This document shows positions 51,317-59,746 of a stretch of 64,000 nt of DNA, piece by piece; position 1 is the stretch's first letter; each line of letters opens with the position of its first letter. Location of the stretch: the NCBI RefSeq assembly GCF_900220965.1, contig NZ_OBQC01000015.1:1-64000 (forward strand). The letters run 5' to 3'. The notes below the pieces were generated by a model, which had not been told where the DNA came from, did not search any database, and saw only the letters and a list, made by a program, of their open reading frames with translations. The stretch is from Ureibacillus acetophenoni (GTDB lineage: Bacteria > Bacillota > Bacilli > Bacillales_A > Planococcaceae). A program made the position numbers and the translations under genes.

Positions 51317-53291
51317 TGACCAGCACACCTCCTGAACTGGATTGAATTGAAATTGCTCGTGTCGCGTCTGGTTGAACGGTTGAAGGTTCTACTCGATATT
51401 CCCATTCACCTAGCGCATCTGTAACAACTTGGGCCAATACAGTACCATTTAACGTGTTTCCTATATAGATTGTAATTGTTGCACCGTTTACGTTAGAAGT
51501 TCCTGCTATTCTCCATTCACTATCACCTGTTCTAAATTGAACTCGAGTAACTGTGATGACATCCGCAATTGAAGAAATTTGAACTGTATCAGTAGATGTT
51601 CCACCTGGACCTGTGACAGTTAATTGGAATATTAAAGTCGCATTTTGATTTGGGAAAGTGAATGAAGCCGTTGCTGAATTCACATTATTTAATTGAACTG
51701 TAGGGCCGGATATTTGTAGCCATTGATATGTCGAGACAACCCCGGTAGCACTACCAGTTAGCGTCACTAATGAACCTTGTTGAACCGTTTGATCTAGTCC
51801 AGCATTGGCACTAGGTGGTGGCCCAATATCGACTACATTTATTACTACTGTATCTGAAGATGATCCTCCTTCTCCAGTTACTGTTAATTGAAAAGTTAAC
51901 GAAGTATTAACGTTCGGTGCGATGAAAGTTGGGTTAGACGTATTCGCCCCTGTTAATGTGACTACTGGATCCCCTGAGATTTGCACCCATTGATAACTAG
52001 TTACTGTACCACTTGAGTTAGCTCCATTTAATTGAACAGTGGATCCAAAAAATACCGTTTGATCTGGTCCAGCGTTAGCTACCACCCCTGTTGGAGGCGT
52101 TACTTCGCCGTCTATTGTCACAGGTACCGTCCGACTTCCTCCCCTAGAAGATACAATTGTCACATTTGCAGGAACAATATCTGTTAATAAAGATAAAGGG
52201 CCTGTTGTCGGTAACTGTAAATCGAATTCAGTTACAGTTAAAGTGACTTCATGAATTGAGTCGCTTGATGTAGCAGTAATTGTAAGGGTTTCAGTAATCG
52301 TATTGTAGTTTGCAGCCGCAGTGATGAAATCAACTGGTTCCACTTCTTGAACGCTGGTCGGGTCGTTATCACCGAGATTTGTAACTGTTATACTACTTGG
52401 TGGTTCTGCCCCTTCATATGACACTCGTGCAAAATAAAGTCCATTTCCACCTACTAATAAAGTAGGATTCAATCCACTACCAGTTACTTGAATACTCTGT
52501 GGAGTCACATCTGAAATTGCGAATACATCAATCACCCCACCTGTTGCATCACTTTGTGTATACGTTGCCCTCGTTACTTCAACACCAGAAATCGTTGAGA
52601 TTTTTCCAGATACATTAAAAAGATTTGTTTCAATCGTGTTTATTGGATCTAAGGGTGATGCAAATGGTGAACCAATACCAATGCCCGGACCTTGAATTCT
52701 AAAAATATTCTCCACAGGGCTACCAGTAATTTCGTGTTCTATAGTTGGATCACCAATATATCCTTCTGGCGCAAGTGGTTCAATGGATGGATCCCAAGTT
52801 ACAAAGGGGAAAACTTTAGAATCCAACGCCATCTCAAAGTTACCACCATTCATTCCACCAATATCTTCTGTAAAATTGATTTCACCGCCACCATCACCAT
52901 CATCTTCTGCTACAAAAGATTGGATTCCGTAAGGGTGTGTGACAGTATATGTCTCACCAGCTACTAACCCATCCACTCGAATTCGAACACGACCGAATAC
53001 AATTTGCTCTCCATGATCCGGGATTTCATTTACAAACGCAGCTTCTAACGCCAAAACTAAGCGTGCTCTCATTGCGTCTGTTCGCATTTCTGCTTCTGCA
53101 GTAAAATAAAATAACTCTCCAGGAAAATTATCTGGAAACGAAATTGGTGCAGATGGATCTGGTAAATCTGCACGAGTTACGATATTAAATGGATCGTCTA
53201 CATCGGTATTTAGCATTAGCCGTAATCCATTATCATCTTTATACCAAACGGGAAATCCGTTTAATGCATTTATAGGACCAACTGTAGGCAT
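51291..53291 (-). CDS. Large multi-domain beta-rich surface-type protein (PKD/Ig-like)
   Basis: 666 residues. The N-terminal 330 are unique; about 335-400 is strand-rich; then two PKD/REJ-like modules (ANAGPDQTVFFGSTVQLNG, SYQWVQISG, then ANAGLDQTVQQGSLVTLTG, TYQWLQISG) and a C-terminal Ig-like domain (GDSEWRIAGTSNVNGATITIYI). No signal peptide or wall anchor. AAAGGAG ribosome binding site. Cotranscribed and overlapping with the C1q-like gene. Probably exposed on the spore or delivered by an unusual route. Confidence 0.75.
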   Translation of the reverse strand: MPTVGPINALNGFPVWYKDDNGLRLMLNTDVDDPFNIVTRADLPDPSAPISFPDNFPGELFYFTAEAEMRTDAMRARLVLALEAAFVNEIPDHGEQIVFGRVRIRVDGLVAGETYTVTHPYGIQSFVAEDDGDGGGEINFTEDIGGMNGGNFEMALDSKVFPFVTWDPSIEPLAPEGYIGDPTIEHEITGSPVENIFRIQGPGIGIGSPFASPLDPINTIETNLFNVSGKISTISGVEVTRATYTQSDATGGVIDVFAISDVTPQSIQVTGSGLNPTLLVGGNGLYFARVSYEGAEPPSSITVTNLGDNDPTSVQEVEPVDFITAAANYNTITETLTITATSSDSIHEVTLTVTEFDLQLPTTGPLSLLTDIVPANVTIVSSRGGSRTVPVTIDGEVTPPTGVVANAGPDQTVFFGSTVQLNGANSSGTVTSYQWVQISGDPVVTLTGANTSNPTFIAPNVNTSLTFQLTVTGEGGSSSDTVVINVVDIGPPPSANAGLDQTVQQGSLVTLTGSATGVVSTYQWLQISGPTVQLNNVNSATASFTFPNQNATLIFQLTVTGPGGTSTDTVQISSIADVITVTRVQFRTGDSEWRIAGTSNVNGATITIYIGNTLNGTVLAQVVTDALGEWEYRVEPSTVQPDATRAISIQSSSGGVLVNVPINIRN

Positions 53292-53341
53292 TACGTTTCT
53301 CCTTTCATAATTCAGTTAAATGTAGATGTCTTACATACTCT

Positions 53342-53350
53342 TAATCTATG
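53342..53350 (-). promoter_or_regulatory. Candidate SigE/SigK -10 element
   Basis: CATAGATTA on the minus strand fits the CATANNNTA -10 of mother-cell sigma factors, about 55 bp upstream of the large surface gene; no clear -35 was found. Confidence 0.3.
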
Positions 53351-53493
53351 AAAAAAATTTTAGTGAAGCTAAGCCTTTGACTAGTATGCCGTTTGCCAAA
53401 TTCTTCATTTTCAAAATTTAAATTAATATGTTGTCACAATCCATTAGCTATCCTCGTTATGAATATGAAAACAAATTTAGGGGGTACATTAAA

Positions 53494-54777
53494 CTGACGA
53501 AACAATGGGATGTTGTAATTATTGGCGGAGGTTTAGCTGGGTTAGTCTCAGCAAATTTTCTTGCAAAGTCGAACTTATCTGTTTTGGTTTTAGAAAAAGG
53601 AAAAACGGTTGGAGGTCGAGCAAAAACAGACCGGATTAGTGATCAGCTCTTTAATATTGGTCCTCATGCTCTTTATAAAAAAGGAAAAGCAAAACTGATT
53701 CTCGAACAAGTAGGTATCAAGATACATGGCAAATCTCCGAAACTAGATGGAATATTGGTAGACAAAGAAACCCATTACAGAGCTCCCTTTAATCTAGTTG
53801 GGGTTTTCACGACTCGCTATTTCAATATGAAAGATCGTTTTCATTGGTTAAAGGCTTTACTTACTATTTTAAAAATGAAGTCTGATTCTCTATCACAACT
53901 AACTTTCTCACAATGGGTGGAACAAATAACACCTTCAAAAGCAGTACAATCTGTACTCTTACTACTTGCAAGATTATCAACTTATTGCAATGCACCAGAT
54001 CAAGTGAGTGCGAAAATCGTCGTATCGCAATTAAAATCCGTTATGAGTGGTGTACTTTATCTGGACGGTGGATGGCAATCTATGATTGATCAACTACACA
54101 ACAAAGCTGTTTTGCTAGGTTCGGAAATTCGTTCTCATCAAACCGTAAAACAGATTATTCCATCTAAACAAGATAACGCTTTTGAAATTATTCTTGCTAA
54201 CGGTGAAAGCATTTCTACTAAAAATATACTCTCTACAATTAGCCCACTAGAGTTACTAGGACTACTTGGCGAACATGCACCTACTGCAATGAAAGGAATC
54301 TTCTCAAAATTTACACCTGTAAAAGGCGCTACATTCGATGTGGCATTAACCCAACTTCCAGACCCCACAAAACTTTTCGCATTGGATTTAAATGACCCAC
54401 TTTACTATTCTGTTCATTCAACTTATGCTCGTCTATCTAACGATCCAAAAAACATCATTTTACATGTATTTAAATACCTTCAGCCTGATGAACAAGTAGA
54501 CGCTAAAGTTGTCAAATTAGAACTTGAACAATTTCTAGAGAAGGTTCAACCCGGCTGGAAAAGATACGAAATTACAAGCCGCTTCATTCCGCATATTACA
54601 GTGAATGAACGCTTGCCATTGCCTGAAGATGAAACGCGACTAAATAGTTCTAAATCTGCAATTCCCGGACTATATTTAGCTGGAGACTGGGCCTCCCCCG
54701 ACAGCATTCTTTCAGAAGCGGCCGTCACAAGCGCAAAGCAAGCGGCATTAGAAATCATTCAAAAAGAAAAGAGCTGA
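53494..54777 (+). CDS. FAD-dependent amine oxidase/desaturase-like protein
   Basis: About 428 residues. The dinucleotide fold VVIIGGGLAGLVSANFLA with the KGKTVGGRAKT extension is that of phytoene desaturase/protoporphyrinogen oxidase-like flavoproteins; the C-terminus SAIPGLYLAGDWASPDSILSEAA is the matching FAD motif. The frame is open back to an ATG at 53428 without ribosome binding site. GGGGG at 53480-53484 is nine bases before CTG 53494, where homology would start (LTKQWDVVI). A CTG (or ATT 53488) start is therefore likely. It is followed five bases later by an ECF sigma gene. Confidence 0.85.
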   Translation: MTKQWDVVIIGGGLAGLVSANFLAKSNLSVLVLEKGKTVGGRAKTDRISDQLFNIGPHALYKKGKAKLILEQVGIKIHGKSPKLDGILVDKETHYRAPFNLVGVFTTRYFNMKDRFHWLKALLTILKMKSDSLSQLTFSQWVEQITPSKAVQSVLLLLARLSTYCNAPDQVSAKIVVSQLKSVMSGVLYLDGGWQSMIDQLHNKAVLLGSEIRSHQTVKQIIPSKQDNAFEIILANGESISTKNILSTISPLELLGLLGEHAPTAMKGIFSKFTPVKGATFDVALTQLPDPTKLFALDLNDPLYYSVHSTYARLSNDPKNIILHVFKYLQPDEQVDAKVVKLELEQFLEKVQPGWKRYEITSRFIPHITVNERLPLPEDETRLNSSKSAIPGLYLAGDWASPDSILSEAAVTSAKQAALEIIQKEKS

Positions 54778-54782
54778 TTCTT

Positions 54783-55649
54783 TTGCAAATTAGTAATGAT
54801 GAATATAAACAATTAAAACCTTTACTATTTTCTATTAGTTACCGGATGTTAGGTTCAATTTCTGAGGCAGAAGATATTGTGCAAGAGACTTTCTTAAAGG
54901 CTTATCAAGTGGATATGGAAACGGTGGAGAGTAAAAAAGCATATTTATGCAAGATGGTCACAAACCGTAGCCTTGATGTGCTAAGATCTGCGCGATTTAG
55001 GCGAGAACAGTACATTGGTCCTTGGAATCCAGAACCTCTACTGAAGGAATTGGATAGAGACGATGATCCCTTGAAAATATTTCTCCAAAAAGAAGGTTTA
55101 AGTATCGCCTATTTGCGAATGATGGAACATTTGACACCTAATGAGCGTGCTGTTCTTGTATTACGGGAAGTTTTTGAGTTTTCTTATAAAGAGCTTGCTA
55201 ATATTATTGAAAAAAGTGAGGATAACTGCCGTAAGATTTTTAGTCGTGCGAAGTCTAAAATATCACGTGTAGATGGAGAAAGTCTTCATTACGAGAAAAA
55301 TAAATCTATCGTAAACCGCTTTATTGAAGCATTCCAACAACAAAAAACGGATACCCTTCTTGAGCTTCTATCCGAAAATGTGACGTTATACTCTGACGGA
55401 GGTGGAGTTGTTCGAGCAGCGATTCGACCAATTTCTACACTTCCGAATGTTTCTGCCTTTTTACTTGGTATCTTAAAGAAAGCCCCTGAAGATTTCGCAG
55501 TTGAGGTGAAAAACGTGAATGGCCAACCAGGTATTATCATTTATCTTAATGGTCAGCTAAGTAATATTATTAGCTTCTTTATTGTTAATGAGCGGATTGA
55601 AGACATTTATATGACATTGAACCCTGATAAACTGCCGATTGGAGATTAA
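54783..55649 (+). CDS. ECF41/SigJ-like RNA polymerase sigma factor
   Basis: 288 residues. Sigma region 2 (ISYRMLGSISEAEDIVQETFLKAY, about 17-40) and region 4 (LTPNERAVLVLREVFEFSYKELANIIEKS, about 117-145) are followed by a 110-residue SnoaL-like domain, the ECF41 hallmark that controls activity without an anti-sigma factor. ECF41 genes usually lie next to an oxidoreductase-type gene, as here. TTG start. The inducing signal is unknown. Confidence 0.9.
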   Translation: MQISNDEYKQLKPLLFSISYRMLGSISEAEDIVQETFLKAYQVDMETVESKKAYLCKMVTNRSLDVLRSARFRREQYIGPWNPEPLLKELDRDDDPLKIFLQKEGLSIAYLRMMEHLTPNERAVLVLREVFEFSYKELANIIEKSEDNCRKIFSRAKSKISRVDGESLHYEKNKSIVNRFIEAFQQQKTDTLLELLSENVTLYSDGGGVVRAAIRPISTLPNVSAFLLGILKKAPEDFAVEVKNVNGQPGIIIYLNGQLSNIISFFIVNERIEDIYMTLNPDKLPIGD

Positions 55650-55710
55650 GATAGTTAATGATGCCGAGTTGCGAACGAGATTTAGTTTAAAACGGATTTC
55701 ATAACACTGG

Positions 55711-56119
55711 TCAGGACCACTTTTGTACGAAATTCAACTCAAAGTGGTCTTGATTATGCCAATCAGAACCACTTTCGGGCCAAACTTTACTCAAAATGGG
55801 CTTGATAACGCCGATCAGAACCACTTTCGGGCCAAATCCTACTCATAATGGTTCTGATAACGCTCATCAGGACCACTTTCGGGCCAAACTCTACTCAAAA
55901 CGGGCTTGATAACGCCGATGAAGGACTTTTCAAAACAAAATCCTACTTAAAATGTCTTTCATAACACCGATGAAGGACTTTTCTGAGCGGAATCCTACTT
56001 AAAATGTCTTTCATAACGCCCATGAAGGACTTTTCAAAGCGAAATCCTACTTAAAATGTCTTTCATAACACCGATGAAGGACATCTCAAACCTAATTACT
56101 TACCCAAATGTCCTTCATC
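55711..56119. repeat. Minisatellite of eight ~52-bp units
   Basis: Units begin at about 55711, 55762, 55814, 55865, 55918, 55969, 56021 and 56073. The first four carry TCAG(G/A)ACCACTTTCGGGCC and the last four TGAAGGACTTTTC, all joined by CTACT(C/T)AAAA...ATAACGCC-type spacers. No reading frame covers it. The period is the same as in the array at 17.8 kb although the sequence differs. Confidence 0.85.
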
Positions 56120-56305
56120 CCCAACTAATTTCACGAATCACTATCAATTCAATCAATCCACTCACTCAACTTCTCCCCTCCATATCCAATATCTGAATGA
56201 TTCCAATATGGTGCATGTTTCGTTATAATAGAAACTATGCGCTTTGAATTTATGCATGGAAAATGCTTCATTCATATATTAGAAATTTAGAAGGAGGAAC
56301 CTTCA

Positions 56306-57703
56306 TTGACTATCATTAAAGGTGAAATTTTTGAAACAGAAATTCGTCAATTAGATCCAAAAGGTTCTGGACAGGCCGTAGTTTGGAGAGAAACAGGCGA
56401 AGTAAATCCAAAAAAAATAAAGCTCACAATTCCCCAAACTTTACCTGGCGAAAAAGTGAAAGTATCGATTGAACGTCCTGACAAAAGAAGAGTAAAAGCT
56501 TTAGCAGAAGAAATCCTAGAAGCTAGCCCTGAAAGAATCGGACCGGAATGCCCTCACTTTGAACTTTGCGGAGGTTGTGTATGGCAACACTGGCAGTACG
56601 AAGGCCAATTAAATCACAAAACAGCATACGTTAAAGAAGTTGTAGGAGCACAAGGTTTTGACCCTTCCCTAGTAAGAGATACAATTGGTATGGACAACCC
56701 TTGGCGCTATCGTAATAAAATGGAGTTCACTTTTTCAAAAGAAGGAGAACTTGGTTTACATGAGCAAGGTAACTTCCGAAATGTTATTTCTCTTGAGACT
56801 TGCTTAATTGCGAGAGAAGAAATGGTTGAAGCAGCTCTAGAGGTTGGGAAATGGGCGAAAGATCACAAACTTCCTGGCTACAACAAAGACGAGCACGAAG
56901 GATTACTTCGTCATCTAATGGTTCGTCAATCATTTGCAACAGAAGAAATCATGCTTGCTCTATTTGTAACAGAAGCTCCTGAAGGTGAATTAGAAGAAGC
57001 GGTTAAAGATTTAATTGCCCGCATTACAGAGAAATTCCCTAAAGTGCAAAGCTTATTATGGCTTGAAAATCGCGACTGGGCTGACAGAACTCAATCTGAA
57101 AAAACACATGTGTTAGCAGGACGTGACTTTATTTACGATGAAATGTTAGGTTACCGCTACAGACTTTGGTTTGATACATTCTTCCAAACAAATCCAACAC
57201 AAGCACAAAAGCTAGTTGAATTAGCATTGGAAATGGGTCAACCAAAAGAAACGGAAAGTATGATTGACTTATTCTGTGGGGTTGGTACATTCTCCCTTCC
57301 ATTCGCTAGCCGAGTTGGAAAGTTAGCAGGTATTGAAATCGTAGAAACTTCCATTGAATCTGCTAAACGTAATGCAAAGGATAATGGGATTGATAATACG
57401 TTCTTCTTAGCAAGAGATGCTAGACATGGCTTAGTTGAAGTATTAGAAACTTTTGGTGTTCCTGATTTATTAGTAGTTGACCCACCGCGCTCAGGTGCAG
57501 GTGGTAAAGTAATGCGTAGAATTGGCCGTACACAACCATCACGCATTGTCTACGTTTCTTGTAACCCAGATACATTTGCTACAGATATTAAAGAATTAGC
57601 ACCATTTGGTTATGAGTTAGTTACAGTTCAACCAGTGGATCTTTTCCCACATACAGTACATGTTGAATGTGTCTCACTATTAGTTAGGAAAGAAGAAAAT
57701 TAA
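56306..57703 (+). CDS. rlmD: 23S rRNA (uracil-5)-methyltransferase RlmD-like
   Basis: 465 residues: TRAM-like N-terminus, the [4Fe-4S] cysteines CPHFELCGGC (about 79-88), SAM-binding LFCGVGTFSLP, DPPRSG, and the catalytic Cys in YVSCNPDTFATD. RlmD/RumA-type enzymes make m5U in 23S rRNA using SAM; in Bacillus one enzyme serves both U747 and U1939 (RlmCD), so the exact site is not certain. TTG start with AAGGAGG. Own strong terminator. Confidence 0.93.
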   Translation: MTIIKGEIFETEIRQLDPKGSGQAVVWRETGEVNPKKIKLTIPQTLPGEKVKVSIERPDKRRVKALAEEILEASPERIGPECPHFELCGGCVWQHWQYEGQLNHKTAYVKEVVGAQGFDPSLVRDTIGMDNPWRYRNKMEFTFSKEGELGLHEQGNFRNVISLETCLIAREEMVEAALEVGKWAKDHKLPGYNKDEHEGLLRHLMVRQSFATEEIMLALFVTEAPEGELEEAVKDLIARITEKFPKVQSLLWLENRDWADRTQSEKTHVLAGRDFIYDEMLGYRYRLWFDTFFQTNPTQAQKLVELALEMGQPKETESMIDLFCGVGTFSLPFASRVGKLAGIEIVETSIESAKRNAKDNGIDNTFFLARDARHGLVEVLETFGVPDLLVVDPPRSGAGGKVMRRIGRTQPSRIVYVSCNPDTFATDIKELAPFGYELVTVQPVDLFPHTVHVECVSLLVRKEEN

Positions 57704-57710
57704 TAATTTC

Positions 57711-57763
57711 GGGGTCCAGTATTGGAAGTAAAATCTCTTCCAATGCTTGGACCCCTTTATTTT
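57711..57763 (+). terminator. Terminator after rlmD
   Basis: GGGGTCCAGTATTGGAAG pairs with CTTCCAATGCTTGGACCCC, followed by TTTATTTTT. Confidence 0.9.
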
Positions 57764-58026
57764 TATAATAACGAATAAATAATTAACCAAATCGCTGGAA
57801 TTAAATTAATCGCAATAGATATGCTTCTCTTATTTATATGAAAATACCATGCAATAATGGTGCAAATAATTACTGCAACTGGGTAGAGTGTAATAATCAT
57901 AAAATATAATGTATTTTGAGAAGTCGGGTCATGCATTATCAATATAAAGGCCAACACCCAGAAAAAAAGCCAAGGTATTAAAGATACAAAATAAATGCTT
58001 TGCGTTGCAATTAAATAAAGCTTCAT
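57763..58026 (-). CDS. Small multi-helix membrane protein (paralogue 1)
   Basis: 87 residues with three hydrophobic helices (about 5-30, 38-59, 68-86). It shares layout and the NLIPAIWLII/NTVPILWIIAHS ending with the next gene, so they are tandem paralogues. Function unknown. Ribosome binding site GGGGGAG. Confidence 0.75.
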   Translation of the reverse strand: MKLYLIATQSIYFVSLIPWLFFWVLAFILIMHDPTSQNTLYFMIITLYPVAVIICTIIAWYFHINKRSISIAINLIPAIWLIIYSLL

Positions 58027-58131
58027 CCTTCTCCCCCAAGGTATGTGATGTCACAAGCAAATCAAAAAGTTATCTCATAATATAATCTACGTTCAACTTA
58101 GGACGAGTATGTTTAATTTTAACGTAACGAT

Positions 58132-58187
58132 AAAAACCGTATTTGGTGTACTCAAATCATTGAGTTATCTTTCCAAATACGGCTTTT
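58132..58187 (-). terminator. Hairpin downstream of 58190-58489
   Basis: CCGTATTTGG and CCAAATACGG with a nested ACTCAATGATTTGAGT hairpin. Its outer stem resembles that of the hairpin on the other side of the gene (58605-58668). Confidence 0.7.
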
Positions 58188-58189
58188 AA

Positions 58190-58489
58190 TTAAGTTGAAA
58201 GATTTAGCCAAAGAACCGAATGAGCAATAATCCAAAGTATTGGTACAGTATTCATAATGAGGGATCGAATAGGTTTTTGATTATGACTTTTCCAACTATA
58301 AAATGCACAACTAACGATTAGAAGAGGATATCCTAAGACTGGTAAGAATAAAATCCATAGAACAATATCGAAGGTCAGATTATTTTCTAAAACTGCTAAA
58401 GCTAGCATTGCCCAACGGAACCATGTTAGCAAAGTGAAAATGTATATTATTTGAGTTATAACTAAATAGATTCTTAAGAGAATTTTCAT
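58190..58489 (-). CDS. Small multi-helix membrane protein (paralogue 2)
   Basis: 99 residues from the ATG at 58489, which follows GGAGGTTCGT; a longer frame to 58525 is unsupported. Three hydrophobic helices and a WIIAHSVLW end. Paralogue of 57763-58026. Both ends of the gene are flanked by hairpins with ACCGTATTT arms. Function unknown. Confidence 0.75.
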   Translation of the reverse strand: MKILLRIYLVITQIIYIFTLLTWFRWAMLALAVLENNLTFDIVLWILFLPVLGYPLLIVSCAFYSWKSHNQKPIRSLIMNTVPILWIIAHSVLWLNLST

Positions 58490-58604
58490 ACGAACCTCCA
58501 ACAGGAAGACATTTTTCCTTTTCAATGATTTATTGTAATTTACGAAACTACGAGATCCAGTATGTTAATATTCTAAAATTCTTTAGCAAAAACTTTACTA
58601 ACTT

Positions 58605-58668
58605 AAAAAAACCGTATTTTAAAAGAGAATCCCTACTAAGAGATTTCTTAGAAAATACGGTTTTTTAT
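58605..58668. terminator. Hairpin with ACCGTATTTT arms
   Basis: AAAAACCGTATTTT pairs with AAAATACGGTTTTTT, 36-base loop, in the 320-bp gap between divergent genes. No gene on the plus strand ends here, so it may be part of a repeat rather than a normal terminator. Confidence 0.6.
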
Positions 58669-58808
58669 ATAAAACTTTTATGTATTTTTATACTTTTTTA
58701 ATCTATTACTCATATTTTATATTTTTTTTGCATATATGAAGAATAGAATTCATTATTAACTAACATACTAAAGATAAATATATTTTCATTGAATGGGAGT
58801 GAGAACAT

Positions 58809-59435
58809 TTGGAAACTTGGAATCAATTACTAATTAGACTAGTGCAACAAAACCCTATAGAAACTGCTATTCTTTTATTTACAATTTTTTTACTAGTCAT
58901 TGTCTGGGTAAGATTAAATAAATTGGTCAAAATCGATTTAGCAAAGGATAAGCGTGATGCAACAGAAAAAGCGATTACGTATGCCGATCGTTTCACCGAA
59001 ACAATTATCCCGCATCTACGAAAGTATAAGGCAAATGTCTTTGATTTAGCGTACTATGACAATTCTTTTGTATCGGATGTAAAGGGAATTCATAATTTCA
59101 GATACGATTTCCCCTTAACTAGAGATCAAGTAGCGACTAGAGAAGAGTTTGATATTCACGAAGCACTGTATCACCTGAAGACAATTTCTACAGGAATTCA
59201 ACACGGTCGTGTCGATAAAGATGTTTGTTGCAAATTGTTTGGTCAAGAATATTGTGAAGCAGTAGAAGTTTACTATGATATGATTCTACATGTTCGTAAA
59301 GAAGATAATAAAGCTTACGATCAAGTTATTTCTTTATACCAAGATTGGCGTAAGAAATTCACTAAAATTAAACCTAGTAAAAGTTATGAATATTATCCAG
59401 AAAAACGTATGAATGAAAATCCCCTTTCCGTTTAG
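58809..59435 (+). CDS. Membrane-anchored hypothetical protein
   Basis: 208 residues; one transmembrane helix (about 18-36, AILLFTIFLLVIVWVRL) then a cytoplasmic helical domain with HIRKYKANVF, CCKLFGQEYCEAVEVYY and many charged residues, similar in outline to DUF4760-type proteins. Function unknown. TTG start with GGGAG. Own terminator. Confidence 0.75.
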   Translation: METWNQLLIRLVQQNPIETAILLFTIFLLVIVWVRLNKLVKIDLAKDKRDATEKAITYADRFTETIIPHLRKYKANVFDLAYYDNSFVSDVKGIHNFRYDFPLTRDQVATREEFDIHEALYHLKTISTGIQHGRVDKDVCCKLFGQEYCEAVEVYYDMILHVRKEDNKAYDQVISLYQDWRKKFTKIKPSKSYEYYPEKRMNENPLSV

Positions 59436-59450
59436 GAATGGGGATTTTTT
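59417..59450 (+). terminator. Terminator after 58809-59435
   Basis: AAAATCCCC pairs with GGGGATTTT followed by TT, overlapping the stop codon. Confidence 0.85.
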
Positions 59451-59746
59451 ACATTATATTATGAGTTAGATAATTAATATTTTTAATATAACAATTAATA
59501 TATTTCATAAAATAGTAATTAACTATTCCTCATTCTCTCATATACTCAAAAACTTAATAATAATCACTGTTAGAAAATGTTTATTTATTAGGAAAAACAT
59601 GTTAATATGTAATTATTATTGAACCACTCTAAATTTTCATATAATTTATGCATCCTTTACAAGTTTATACATAGTAATAAATTTAATTTTCAGAATCTTA
59701 TAAATGTTGATTTTATGATATTCATATGAATGCGAGGTGCTAGTTT

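Noticed and set aside
55711-56119. CRISPR array
   Set aside because: The units are contiguous 52-mers without unique spacers, and there is no cas gene or leader.
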